64,000 bases of DNA from Caulobacter segnis. Lineage in GTDB: Bacteria > Pseudomonadota > Alphaproteobacteria > Caulobacterales > Caulobacteraceae. Position 1 is the first letter of the stretch. Each line of letters opens with the position of its first letter. A model generated the notes under the pieces. It was given only the letters and a program-made list of their open reading frames with translations. It had not been told where the DNA came from and ran no database searches. The position numbers were made by a program, and so were the translations under genes. Shown here one piece after another: positions 7,058 to 15,745 of this stretch. The DNA lies in assembly GCF_003243465.1 (NCBI RefSeq), contig NZ_QFQZ01000014.1, positions 8,074 through 72,073 on the forward strand, written 5' to 3'.

Positions 7058-8515
7058 ATGAACGACGCCCTCGCCCATCTGCCCCGCGCCTTCGCCGGCA
7101 AGACCGTGCTGGTCCTCGGCGACGTGATGTTGGACCGCTTTGTCTACGGCGCGGTCGACCGCATCTCGCCCGAGGCGCCGGTGCCGGTGATCGCGGTCGA
7201 GAAGGAAACCGCCATGCTGGGCGGGGCGGGCAATGTCGCGCGCAACGTCGCGGCGCTGGGCGCCAAGGCGGTTCTGGTCGGCCTGGTGGGGCAGGACGAG
7301 GCCGGCGCGGCCTTGCGCGGCATGATCGACGCCGAGGCGGGCCTGGAGGCCGAACTGATCCTCGACGCCGGCCGTCGCACGATCGAGAAGGTCCGCTATA
7401 TCTCCGGCTCGCACCAGATGCTGCGCGTCGATCGCGAGGACCGCGCGCCGGGCGACGCCGGGGCGCTGCTGGCGGCCTTCACGGCCCGGTTGGCCGCCGC
7501 CGACGTCGTGGTGCTGTCGGACTACGCCAAGGGTGTGCTGACCGACGCGGTGGTTCGCGAGGCGATCGCCGCCGCCCGAGCCGCCGGCAAGCCCGTCGTG
7601 GTCGACCCCAAGAGCCGCGACTTCGCCCGCTATGACGGGGCGACCCTGATCAAGCCCAATCGCAAGGAAGCCGCCGAGGCGACGGGGATCCTCGACAACA
7701 GCGATGAGGCTTCCGAAGAGGCCGGCGCGGCCATCCTGGCCATGGCCCCGGCGCTGCAAGCCGCCCTGATCACGCGCGGTGGCGCGGGCATGACGCTCTC
7801 CGTGCGCGGCGAAGCGCCCGTCCACTTGCCAGCGACGGCGGTGGAGGTGTTCGACGTCTCGGGCGCCGGCGACACCGTGGCCGCCACCCTGGCCCTGGCC
7901 GTCGCGGCCGGCGCCAGCCTCGTCGAGGCCGCGCACCTGGCCAACCTCGCCGGCGGTCTGGTCGTCGCTAAGCTGGGCACCGACGTCGTCACCGCCGCCG
8001 AACTGACGGCGCGGGCGGGTTCCCAGCAGGGCGAGCCGGGCGAGATCAAGATCGCGGACATCGCCCAGGCCCGCGACATCGTCGAGGGCTGGCGGGCGCG
8101 GGGCCTGAAGGTCGGCTTCACAAACGGCTGCTTCGACCTGCTGCATCCCGGTCACGTCTCATTGCTGTCCCAGGCCAAGGCCGCCTGCGATCGGCTGATC
8201 GTGGGTCTCAACACCGACGCCTCGGTCTCCAAGCTCAAGGGGCCGACCCGGCCGGTGCAGAAGGAGCAGGGCCGCGCCACCGTGCTGGCTTCGCTGTCGT
8301 CGGTGGACCTCGTCGTGCTGTTCGACGAGGATACGCCGCTGGCGCTGATCAAGGCGTTCAAGCCCGACGTGCTGGTCAAGGGCGCGGACTATACGGTCGA
8401 AACCGTGGTTGGCTCGGATGTCGTGCTGGGCTATGGCGGCAAGGTCTTGCTCGCCGAACTCAAGCAAGGCCAGAGCACCACGGCCTTGATCGGACGCATG
8501 AACGCGCAGGCCTGA
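7058..8515 (+). CDS. hldE: bifunctional heptose-7-phosphate kinase / heptose-1-phosphate adenylyltransferase
   Basis: The 485-residue product makes ADP-heptose for the LPS inner core. Residues 1 to ~320 form a PfkB/ribokinase kinase (GGAGNVARNVAALGA near 50; VSGAGDT near 267), which phosphorylates D-glycero-D-manno-heptose 7-phosphate at C1. Residues ~345-485 form the nucleotidyltransferase with GFTNGCFDLLHPGHVS near 352, which transfers AMP. The frame is open further upstream, but the ATG at 7058 gives the family N-terminus (MNDALAHLPRAFAGKTVLVLG). gmhB, which acts between the two steps, is at 35999, not adjacent. Confidence 0.95.
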   Translation: MNDALAHLPRAFAGKTVLVLGDVMLDRFVYGAVDRISPEAPVPVIAVEKETAMLGGAGNVARNVAALGAKAVLVGLVGQDEAGAALRGMIDAEAGLEAELILDAGRRTIEKVRYISGSHQMLRVDREDRAPGDAGALLAAFTARLAAADVVVLSDYAKGVLTDAVVREAIAAARAAGKPVVVDPKSRDFARYDGATLIKPNRKEAAEATGILDNSDEASEEAGAAILAMAPALQAALITRGGAGMTLSVRGEAPVHLPATAVEVFDVSGAGDTVAATLALAVAAGASLVEAAHLANLAGGLVVAKLGTDVVTAAELTARAGSQQGEPGEIKIADIAQARDIVEGWRARGLKVGFTNGCFDLLHPGHVSLLSQAKAACDRLIVGLNTDASVSKLKGPTRPVQKEQGRATVLASLSSVDLVVLFDEDTPLALIKAFKPDVLVKGADYTVETVVGSDVVLGYGGKVLLAELKQGQSTTALIGRMNAQA

Positions 8516-8626
8516 GCGAAATCGCTGTGCAAAAGCCTGGATTTCCTGAGTAATCGCGGTTCGGCAATCTCTTGTTAAGCAAAACGGCGCATCGCTCTTT
8601 CGATGCAGCCTGAGCGCACCTAAGGC

Positions 8627-9313
8627 ATGAGCGTCGAACGCACCCTTCACCATTTCCCTCTCGATCCCGCCTCGCGACAGGTGCGTCTGGCGCTGGGCGA
8701 GAAGCGCCTGCCGTTTGTCGAGGTGCAGGTCCGCTACTGGGAGATGCCGCCAGAGTTCTCGGCGCTCAATCCGTCGGGCCTGCCGCCGGTGCTGGTCGAG
8801 ACGCGCAACCAGCGCACCGTGACCGCCTGCGAGACCCGGGCCATCCTCGAGCACATCGAGGAGACGGAGGCCGAGCCGCCGCTGCTGGGCCGCGATCCGG
8901 CCGAGCGGGCCGAAGCCCGTCGGCTGCTCCAGTGGTTCGACCGCAAGTTCGACAACGAGGTCAACGGCTTCCTGTTGCACGAGAAGATGGAAAAGCGGTT
9001 GCTGCGGATGGGCGCGCCTGACCTCGCCGCGCTGCGCCAGGGGCGCGAAGCCCTGCGCATGCACCTGGGCTACATCGAGAGCCTGTTGCAGACCCGCGAC
9101 TGGCTGGCGGGTCGCCGCATGAGCCTGGCCGATTTCGCGGCCGCCGCGCACCTGTCTGTCATCGACTATTTCGGCGACGTGCCTTGGAAGGACTTCCAGG
9201 CGGCCAAGACCTGGTACATGAAGCTCAAGTCGAGGCCGGCCTTCCGGCCCATCCTGGCCGACCGCTGGCCCGGCCTCGCGCCGGCCGCGCATTATGACGA
9301 CCTCGACTTCTGA
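8627..9313 (+). CDS. glutathione S-transferase family protein
   Basis: The 228-residue protein shows the GST layout: an N-terminal thioredoxin-like domain (LHHFPLDPASRQVRLALGEK, then LNPSGLPPVLVE near residue 46, where the cis-proline after the V/L turn is usual, and ETRAILEHIEE as the glutathione-binding helix) and a helical C-terminal domain with WLAGRRMSLADFAAAAHLS near 160. It probably conjugates or binds glutathione; the substrate is unknown. The last 20 bp overlap the start of queG, so the two are probably cotranscribed. Confidence 0.87.
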   Translation: MSVERTLHHFPLDPASRQVRLALGEKRLPFVEVQVRYWEMPPEFSALNPSGLPPVLVETRNQRTVTACETRAILEHIEETEAEPPLLGRDPAERAEARRLLQWFDRKFDNEVNGFLLHEKMEKRLLRMGAPDLAALRQGREALRMHLGYIESLLQTRDWLAGRRMSLADFAAAAHLSVIDYFGDVPWKDFQAAKTWYMKLKSRPAFRPILADRWPGLAPAAHYDDLDF

Positions 9314-10412
9314 GCTGACCCCTCAAGCGATCAAGGATGAGATCCGCGCCGAAGCGCTCGCGCTTGGGTTCTCGACCTGTGGCTTCGCCGACGCGTCGGC
9401 GGCTTGGCCGAATGGCCAATGGCTGCGCGAATTCGTCGAGGCCGACCGTCACGGCGCCATGGGCTGGATGGAGGAGACGTTGGACCGGCGCTCCCATCCG
9501 ACAGCCATGTGGACGGAGGCGAAGTCTGCCGTGGTGCTCGGCGTCAACTACGGTCCCGACATTGATCCTCTGGAACAATTGGCGCGGACTGACCGCGCGG
9601 CGATCTCGGTCTACGCCCAGGGCGACGACTATCACGACGTGATCAAGAAGCGGCTGAAAGTGCTGGCGGGCTGGATGCATCGCCGGTTCGGCCAGGACGT
9701 AAAGGTCTTCGTCGACACCGCGCCGCTGATGGAAAAGCCGCTGGCCCAGCGGGCGGGTCTCGGCTGGCAGGGGAAGCACACCAACCTGGTGTCGCGGGAC
9801 TTCGGGTCGTGGCTGTTCCTGGGCAGCGTGCTGACCACCCTGGACCTGCCGCCGGACACGCCGGAGACCGACCACTGCGGCCGATGCAGCGCCTGCCTCG
9901 ACATCTGCCCAACCAAGGCCTTTCCGGCGCCGCGCCAGCTGGATGCGCGGCGCTGTATCTCCTACCTGACGATCGAGCTCGCCGGGCCCATTCCCGTCGA
10001 GTTCCGGCCGGCGCTGGGCAACCGGATCTACGGCTGCGACGACTGCCTGGCGGTCTGTCCCTGGAACAAGTTCGCGTCGCTCTCCAGCGAGGCCAAGCTG
10101 CTGGCGCGAGAGGCGCTAAGGCAGCCGTCGCTGGCCGAGCTCGCTTTGCTGGATGACGCCCAGTTCCGGGCGCTCTTCTCGAAGAATCCGATCAAGCGGA
10201 TCGGTCGCGACCGCTTTATCCGCAACGTGCTCTACGCGATCGGCAACAGCGGCGATGCCGAGCTGATGGCGATTGTCGAACCGCTTCTGAGCGATCCCGC
10301 GCCGATCGTGCGCGGCGCCGCCGTCTGGGCCGCGCGCCGGCTCTTGGGAGACGCGGCGGCGACCTTCAGGCGGCGCGAGGACGACGAGGCCGTCCTCGCG
10401 GAGTGGCTTTAG
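9294..10412 (+). CDS. queG: epoxyqueuosine reductase
   Basis: The 372-residue enzyme performs the last step of queuosine synthesis in tRNA, reducing epoxyqueuosine with a cobalamin cofactor and iron-sulfur clusters. Visible are the N-terminal cobalamin-binding region (GLGWQGKHTNLVSRDFGSW) and two 4Fe-4S motifs: CGRCSACLDICPTKAF near residue 192 and CDDCLAVCPWNKF near 248. The C-terminal part (IGNSGDAELMAIVEPLLSD) is a HEAT-like repeat. Length is normal for the family. It overlaps the GST gene upstream by 20 bp and shares its stop with convergent galU (4-bp overlap). Confidence 0.95.
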   Translation: MTTSTSELTPQAIKDEIRAEALALGFSTCGFADASAAWPNGQWLREFVEADRHGAMGWMEETLDRRSHPTAMWTEAKSAVVLGVNYGPDIDPLEQLARTDRAAISVYAQGDDYHDVIKKRLKVLAGWMHRRFGQDVKVFVDTAPLMEKPLAQRAGLGWQGKHTNLVSRDFGSWLFLGSVLTTLDLPPDTPETDHCGRCSACLDICPTKAFPAPRQLDARRCISYLTIELAGPIPVEFRPALGNRIYGCDDCLAVCPWNKFASLSSEAKLLAREALRQPSLAELALLDDAQFRALFSKNPIKRIGRDRFIRNVLYAIGNSGDAELMAIVEPLLSDPAPIVRGAAVWAARRLLGDAAATFRRREDDEAVLAEWL

Positions 10413-11284
10413 GCCTTCAGCGCCGCTTCCACCGCCGCGCGAGCGGCGGCGCCGAGGTCGGCGCGCTTCAGGGCCAGGGCGACATTGGCGCGCAGCAGGC
10501 CGATCTTGTCGCCGCAGTCGTGGGTGACGCCCTCGTAGACATAGGCGTGGAACGGCTGCTGCTGCATCAGCTTGGCCATCGAGTCGGTCAGCTGGATTTC
10601 GTTGCCGGCGCCCTTTTCCTGGCTGGCCAGCAGGTCGAAGATTTCCGGCTGCAGGATGTAGCGGCCGGCGATCGACCAGTTCGAGGGCGACGTGCCCTTG
10701 GCGGGTTTTTCGACCATGCCCGTCATGGTGGCCAGGCGACCGTCGACCTTGCCCGGCGCGACGATGCCGTACTTGTGGGTCTCGCTCTCGGGCACTTCCT
10801 CGACGCCGATGACGTTGCCGCCGCCGACCTTGTCATAGACCTCGATCAGCTGACCGAGGGCCGAGGGATCGGCGTCGACGATCACATCGGGCAGCATGAC
10901 GGCGAACGGCTCGTCGCCGATGATGTCGCGCGCGCACCAGACCGCGTGACCCAGCCCCAGCGGGGCCATCTGACGGACGAAGCTCATCTCGCCCGGCTTG
11001 GGCAGTTCGGCCCGGAGCTGGTTGAGGATGTCGGTCTTGCCCTTGGCTTCGAGCTGGGCTTCCAGCTCGATCTGATGATCGAAATAGTCCTCGATCGCGC
11101 CCTTCGAACGGCCGGTGACGAAGACGAAGTGCTCGATGCCCGCCTTGCGGCCTTCTTCGACGATGTACGACAGGATCGGCCGATCGACGACGTTCAGAAG
11201 CTCCTTCGGCGTGGTCTTGGTGCCGGGCAGCACGCGGGTGCCAAGGCCGGCGACGGGAAGGACGGCTTTACGAACGGGTTTCAT
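10409..11284 (-). CDS. galU: UTP-glucose-1-phosphate uridylyltransferase
   Basis: The 291-residue protein has the nucleotidyltransferase signature AGLGTRVLPGTKTTPKELL (residues 12-31), the VDRPI loop and QEKGAGNEIQLTDSMAKL near 215. It forms UDP-glucose from UTP and glucose-1-phosphate, a donor for LPS and other envelope glycans. It is monocistronic on the minus strand: the divergent FKBP gene starts about 150 bp upstream and queG is convergent downstream with a 4-bp stop overlap. Confidence 0.95.
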   Translation of the reverse strand: MKPVRKAVLPVAGLGTRVLPGTKTTPKELLNVVDRPILSYIVEEGRKAGIEHFVFVTGRSKGAIEDYFDHQIELEAQLEAKGKTDILNQLRAELPKPGEMSFVRQMAPLGLGHAVWCARDIIGDEPFAVMLPDVIVDADPSALGQLIEVYDKVGGGNVIGVEEVPESETHKYGIVAPGKVDGRLATMTGMVEKPAKGTSPSNWSIAGRYILQPEIFDLLASQEKGAGNEIQLTDSMAKLMQQQPFHAYVYEGVTHDCGDKIGLLRANVALALKRADLGAAARAAVEAALKA

Positions 11285-11433
11285 GGGCGGCTCGTCTGCT
11301 GTTGAGAGGCCGTTTCTAGAAAAGCTGACGGCCGAACACCACCACTGTTCCGTGAAATCGTTGGCATATCGTATCGAAGATGGAATACCGCACGCGCCGT
11401 GCTAGCTGAACGGCCAGTTTGGTCGAGGTCCCC

Positions 11434-11931
11434 ATGCTCTGTCGTCGCCTGCTTCTGACACTCGCCGCCGCTGGTCTGGCGCTCGCCGCCTGCGGCCCCA
11501 GCAAGAAGGCCCAGGAGAATCTAGCCGCGGCGGACGCGTTCATGGCCAAGAACGCCAAGGAGCCCGGCGTCGTCACCTTGCCCCAGGGGCTGCAGTACAA
11601 GGTCGTGCGCGAAGGGCCACCGGGCGGCCTGCATCCCACGACCGCCGACGAGGTGAAGGTTCACTACGAAGGCAAGCTGCTGGACGGAACGGTGTTCGAT
11701 TCGAGCTACGAGCGGGGCGTGCCGGCGGTGTTTCCGTTGGACGGCCTCGTGCCGGCTTGGGTCATCGCCCTTCAGCGCATGAAGGCCGGCGACGAGTGGA
11801 TTCTCTATGTGCCGCCGGCCCTGGGCTATGGTGCGCAGGACAAGGGCCCGATCCCCGGAAACAGCGTGATGATCTTCCGGATCGAGCTCTTGGATGTGAA
11901 TCGAATCGGTCCGGGCAGGCCGAAGGAATAG
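11434..11931 (+). CDS. FKBP-type peptidyl-prolyl isomerase, lipoprotein
   Basis: The ATG at 11434 (preceded by GAGG at suitable distance) gives 165 residues with a short basic start, a hydrophobic stretch and the lipobox LAAC (Cys20), so the protein should be lipidated and face the periplasm. Residues ~60-160 form one FKBP domain: VKVHYEGKLLDGTVFDSSY, FPLDGLVPAWVIALQRM and PALGYGAQDKGPIPGNS. It would catalyse proline isomerisation in envelope protein folding. An earlier TTG at 11419 in frame is less likely. It stands 3 bp from the convergent ilvA stop. Confidence 0.93.
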   Translation: MLCRRLLLTLAAAGLALAACGPSKKAQENLAAADAFMAKNAKEPGVVTLPQGLQYKVVREGPPGGLHPTTADEVKVHYEGKLLDGTVFDSSYERGVPAVFPLDGLVPAWVIALQRMKAGDEWILYVPPALGYGAQDKGPIPGNSVMIFRIELLDVNRIGPGRPKE

Positions 11932-11934
11932 GGC

Positions 11935-13137
11935 CTAGACGGCGCGAGGCGGGTAGCCGCTCTCGCGCAGGGCGTCCATGACCTCCTGGGTGTGCTGGGC
12001 GTCGCGGGTCTCGATCGTGATGTCGAACTCCGCGCCCTTGGCCGGGACGTCCAGGGCGAGGCGGTTGTGGTTCACCTCGATGATGTTGGCCCCCATGGTC
12101 CCGATGACGGAGGCCACGGTCGACAGCAGGCCCGGGCGGTCGTCGCCGATGATCCGCAGGGAGACCAGCCGCTGGGCCCGCACCAGCTCACGGGTCAGGA
12201 CCGAGGCGAGAAGGCGCGTGTCGATGTTACCGCCGCACAGGATGAGGCCGCATTTCTTGCCCCGGAAGCGCTCCGGATAGGCCAGGAGGGCCGCCAGCGA
12301 GGCCGCGCCGGCGCCTTCCGCGATCGTCTTCTCGACGTTGCAGTACAGCGAGACGGCCTGCTCCAGGTGCGGTTCTTCCAGCAGCAGGACGTCGTCGATC
12401 AGAGGCCGCACGACGCTGTAGGTCAGGTCGCCGACCTGCTTGACGGCGACGCCCTCGGCGATGGTCTGGCCGCCGCAGTGGGCGGCGACGCCGCGCATGC
12501 GGGCGGTGAACGACGGGTACATGGCCGGCTCGCAGCCGATCACGCGGATATCGGGCTTGAGCGCCTTGGCCGCGGTCGCCACGCCGCTGATCAGGCCGCC
12601 GCCGCCGATCGGCACCGGCAGGACCTCCAGGTCCGGCGCGTCTTCCAACATCTCCAGGGCGATCGTGCCCTGGCCGGCCATGATGTCGTAGTCGTCGAAC
12701 GGGTGGACGAAAGTCAGGCCCTGCTCGGCGCAAAGCTTGCGCGCGTGGGCGTTGGCGTCGTCGTACGTCTCGCCTTCTATGACCACGGTCGCGCCGAAGT
12801 CACGGGTGTGCTGCACCTTCACGAAAGGCGTGGTCTTGGGCATGACGATGGTGACCGGCACGCCGAGTCGCGCGCCATGATAGGCCAGGCCCTGGGCGTG
12901 GTTGCCGGCGCTGGCGGCGATGACGCCCTTGGCCTTCTCGGCTTCCGAGAGGAGCATCAGCTTGTTCAGCGCGCCGCGCTCCTTGTAGGCGGCGGTGAAC
13001 TGCAGGTTCTCGAACTTCACCCACACCTCGGCGCCGGTGATCTTCGACAAGGTCTTGGAGTGGCGGCACGGCGTGCGCTCGATCTGACCCTTCAGGCGGC
13101 CGGCGGCGGCTTGGATGGCGGCGAGGTCGAGGGTCAT
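11935..13137 (-). CDS. ilvA: threonine ammonia-lyase (threonine dehydratase)
   Basis: The 400-residue protein is a fold-type II PLP enzyme: the lysine in FTAAYKERGALNKL (Lys52) binds PLP, SAGNHAQGLAYHGA (near 75) binds the substrate carboxylate, and PIGGGGLISG (near 177) the phosphate. A single ACT domain occupies ~327-400 (LRIIGDDRPGLLSTVASV). It deaminates threonine to 2-oxobutanoate for isoleucine synthesis. The single short ACT domain and 400-residue length resemble IlvA1/TdcB-ACT forms found in alphaproteobacteria rather than the 514-residue E. coli IlvA. Feedback by isoleucine through ACT is a family expectation. Confidence 0.93.
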   Translation of the reverse strand: MTLDLAAIQAAAGRLKGQIERTPCRHSKTLSKITGAEVWVKFENLQFTAAYKERGALNKLMLLSEAEKAKGVIAASAGNHAQGLAYHGARLGVPVTIVMPKTTPFVKVQHTRDFGATVVIEGETYDDANAHARKLCAEQGLTFVHPFDDYDIMAGQGTIALEMLEDAPDLEVLPVPIGGGGLISGVATAAKALKPDIRVIGCEPAMYPSFTARMRGVAAHCGGQTIAEGVAVKQVGDLTYSVVRPLIDDVLLLEEPHLEQAVSLYCNVEKTIAEGAGAASLAALLAYPERFRGKKCGLILCGGNIDTRLLASVLTRELVRAQRLVSLRIIGDDRPGLLSTVASVIGTMGANIIEVNHNRLALDVPAKGAEFDITIETRDAQHTQEVMDALRESGYPPRAV

Positions 13138-13214
13138 CTGATCAGCACTCAGTCGCGGCGAGGAAAGGGCCGTGGCCGCGCTCTAACACGGTCAAGCCAT
13201 CCGGGCACACCCCT

Positions 13215-14117
13215 TTAGGGCGCCGTTTCGAGGAGCTTTTCGATCGCCATCCAGGCCTCAGGCTCGTCCAGCATCGGCGCGTGGCCGACGTTGGGGACCT
13301 CGGCATAGGCCATGTGGGGCGCGGCGGCGCGCATCCGCTCGGCGATCGCGGGGTCGATCAGGTCGGAGATGGCGCCGCGGATCAGGAGGAGGGGGCGGTC
13401 CTTCGCCAGGGCGCGGAACAGGGGGTACATGTCTGGGGGCGCGAGCGCCTGGCCGCCCTCGGCTTGGGTCTTGGCCGCAGCCTCGGCGGCCGCCTTGATC
13501 GGTGCGGAGATGTCGGGGTCGTAGGCGAGGACGAAGGCGCCGTCCTTCTCGTCGAACAGCCGGCGGGCGAAGACGTCCCAGTCCTCGGCGTCATAGGCCG
13601 GGAACGCCGCGACGTTGATCGCCCTGGCGTAGGCGACGGCGTCGTCCCAGGTCTCGAACCGGCTGGCTAGGCCCGTATAGCCGGCGATACGGGCCAGACC
13701 GATCGGCGACAGCTCCGGGCCGACGTCGTTCAACACCGCCGCCGCGATCGCCTGGGGCGTGATCGAAGTCAGCACCATGGAGATCAGGCCGCCCATGCTG
13801 GTGCCGACGAACACCGCCTTCTCGATCTCCGCCGCTTGCAGCAGCGCTACGATGTCGGCGGCATAGGTTCCCGGATGGTAGTTCATCGGGTTCGGGTCGC
13901 GGGCCGACAGGCCTCGCCCGCGCACGTCGACCGCCAGGACGCGGCGACCCTTGGCGGCGATCTTCGGCGCAAGGTCCTCGAAGTCGCGGGCGTTGCGGGT
14001 CAGGCCGTGGATACAGATCACCGGCAGCTTCTGGTCCTGGCCCTGGGGAGCGTAGTCCCTGGCATGCAGCGGCAGGCCTTCGGGCGAGGTCCAGAAGAAG
14101 TCGGTGAAGCCTTGCAT
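13215..14117 (-). CDS. alpha/beta hydrolase
   Basis: The 300-residue protein starts at ATG 14117, only 2 bp after the rmlC stop, so the genes are probably cotranscribed. It has the oxyanion loop IHGLTRNARDFEDL (36-49), the nucleophile elbow GTSMGGL (Ser107), an acid position near LIRGAISDLIDP and the histidine in VPNVGHAPMLDEP near the C-terminus. No signal peptide is seen, so it is cytoplasmic. The substrate is not deducible; similarity is general to haloalkane dehalogenase/esterase-like hydrolases. Confidence 0.87.
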   Translation of the reverse strand: MQGFTDFFWTSPEGLPLHARDYAPQGQDQKLPVICIHGLTRNARDFEDLAPKIAAKGRRVLAVDVRGRGLSARDPNPMNYHPGTYAADIVALLQAAEIEKAVFVGTSMGGLISMVLTSITPQAIAAAVLNDVGPELSPIGLARIAGYTGLASRFETWDDAVAYARAINVAAFPAYDAEDWDVFARRLFDEKDGAFVLAYDPDISAPIKAAAEAAAKTQAEGGQALAPPDMYPLFRALAKDRPLLLIRGAISDLIDPAIAERMRAAAPHMAYAEVPNVGHAPMLDEPEAWMAIEKLLETAP

Positions 14118-14119
14118 GA

Positions 14120-14683
14120 TCAGTCCTCGTAGACGAACGGCGAGTCGATTTCGGCCAGTCGCGGCGCGGCGTTGTCGCGGTCGTTGGCGGAGATCTCCGA
14201 AGCGGGGATGGGCCAATCGATCCCGATCGCCGGGTCGCTCCACCGCACGCCGCCCTCGGCCTGAGGCGCGTAGTAGTCGGTGACCTTGTAGAGCACCTCG
14301 CAGGCGTCGGTCAGGGTGACGTAGCCGTGGGCGAAGCCCTTGGGGACCAGCAGCTGCTGGCGGTTCTCGGCCGAAAGCTCGGCCCCCACCCACTGGCCGT
14401 AGGTCGGCGAGCCCTTGCGGATGTCGACCGCCACGTCGAAGATCGCGCCGACCACGCAGCGCAGCAGCTTGTCCTGGGCGTGCGGCGGCTTCTGGTAGTG
14501 CAGGCCGCGCTGGATGCCTCGCGTCGTCGAGCGGACGTGGTTGTCTTGCACGAAGGCCGCTTTGAAGCCGGCTTCCTCCAGCGCCGAGTGGCGGAAAGTC
14601 TCGGAAAACCAGCCGCGCTCATCGCCATGGCGCGCGGGCGTGATAAGCAGCACTTCGGGGATCGCCAGCGGCGTGATCTTCAT
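14120..14683 (-). CDS. rfbC: dTDP-4-dehydrorhamnose 3,5-epimerase
   Basis: The 187-residue product (start MKITPLAIPEVLLITP at 14683) is a complete cupin epimerase with FSETFRHSALEEAGF, the active-site strands RGIQRGLHYQ (catalytic His) and FDVAVDIRKGSPTYGQW, then VPKGFAHGYVTL and KVTDYYAP. It inverts C3 and C5 of dTDP-4-keto-6-deoxyglucose in dTDP-L-rhamnose synthesis. It stands apart from rfbB-rfbD (18034) and rfbA (20089) and on the opposite strand, divergent from a rhamnosyltransferase-like gene. Confidence 0.95.
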   Translation of the reverse strand: MKITPLAIPEVLLITPARHGDERGWFSETFRHSALEEAGFKAAFVQDNHVRSTTRGIQRGLHYQKPPHAQDKLLRCVVGAIFDVAVDIRKGSPTYGQWVGAELSAENRQQLLVPKGFAHGYVTLTDACEVLYKVTDYYAPQAEGGVRWSDPAIGIDWPIPASEISANDRDNAAPRLAEIDSPFVYED

Positions 14684-14719
14684 GACGCGTACTTTGATTT
14701 GAGAAACAACTGGCCACCG

Positions 14720-15745
14720 ATGCCGCCTGAGACGATGGAAGACAAGAGCGGCCCGGCGGTCAGCGTGGTGATCGTCTCGTACCAGAGCGGCCCGACCCTG
14801 GCCGAATGCCTGGCGCGCCTGGCGGTCCAGACGTTCCGCGATTTCGAGACGATCCTGATCGACAACGCCTCGACCGACGGCGCGCCCCAGGCGGCGGCCA
14901 AGGCCCATCCGTGGGTCGATTTCGTCGAGGCCGGCGCCAATCTCGGCTTCGCCGCCGGCAACAACCTGGCCGCCCGGCGGGCGAAGGGGCGATGGCTGGT
15001 CCTGCTGAACCCCGACGCCTATCCGGAGCCTGACTGGCTGGAAGAGCTGATGGCCGGCGTGGCGCGCCATCCGACGGTGAACAGCTTCGCCTCGCTGCAG
15101 CTGTCCGCCGACCGGCCGGGCCTGCTGGATGGCGCCGGCGACAACCTGACCAGCGCCGGCATCCCGTTCCGGGGCGGCTATGGCCGGAAGACGCCGGCCG
15201 CGCTGCCCGAGGGCGAGGTCTTCTCGGCCTGTGGCGCGGCGATGCTGATAGACCGACAGCTCTTCCTGGAGGTCGGCGGCTTCGACGAGCGCTATTTCTG
15301 CTACTGTGAAGACGTGGACCTTGGTTATCGGCTCAGGCTGCTCGGCCAGCCGACCCTGCTGCTGCCCAAGGCCAAGGTCGCCCATGTCGGCTCGGCCAGC
15401 ACCGGCGTGCGCTCGGATTTTGCGATCTTCCATGGCTCGCGCAACCGCGTCTGGACCTTCCTGAAGAACACGCCGGGATGGCTCTTCCCGGTCTCCCTGC
15501 CCCTGCATGTGGCGGTGACCGCCGGCTTGTTACTGCTGCACTGGCGGCGCGGCGACGTGGCGCCAGCGATCCGGGGGATCAAGGCGGCGCTCAAGCGCGA
15601 GGACCTTGACGCGGTGATGGCTGACCGCCGCGCGACCCAGGTCAAGCGCAAGGCGTCACCCGGCGCGATTCTGCGGGTCATGTCGATCGATCCGGCGGCC
15701 TTCATCGGCCGGCGGTTTGTGATCCGTAAAGCCCGTAACCTCTAG
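14720..15745 (+). CDS. GT2 glycosyltransferase, rhamnosyltransferase (WbbL)-like
   Basis: The 341-residue protein has a GT-A fold: VSVVIVSYQSGPTLAECL near residue 14, LIDNASTDGAP, GANLGFAAGNNLAARRAKG, then the nucleotide-binding LLNPDAYPEPDW, and GGFDERYFCYCEDVDLGYRL near 190. The NLGFAxGNN...NPDA pattern is typical of the WbbL/rhamnosyltransferase group. A hydrophobic stretch near residue 250 (FPVSLPLHVAVTAGLLLL) may attach it to the membrane. Divergence from rfbC 36 bp away fits use of dTDP-rhamnose. The start is uncertain: ATG 14720 or 14735, neither with a strong Shine-Dalgarno. It shares stop bases with convergent argE. Confidence 0.85.
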   Translation: MPPETMEDKSGPAVSVVIVSYQSGPTLAECLARLAVQTFRDFETILIDNASTDGAPQAAAKAHPWVDFVEAGANLGFAAGNNLAARRAKGRWLVLLNPDAYPEPDWLEELMAGVARHPTVNSFASLQLSADRPGLLDGAGDNLTSAGIPFRGGYGRKTPAALPEGEVFSACGAAMLIDRQLFLEVGGFDERYFCYCEDVDLGYRLRLLGQPTLLLPKAKVAHVGSASTGVRSDFAIFHGSRNRVWTFLKNTPGWLFPVSLPLHVAVTAGLLLLHWRRGDVAPAIRGIKAALKREDLDAVMADRRATQVKRKASPGAILRVMSIDPAAFIGRRFVIRKARNL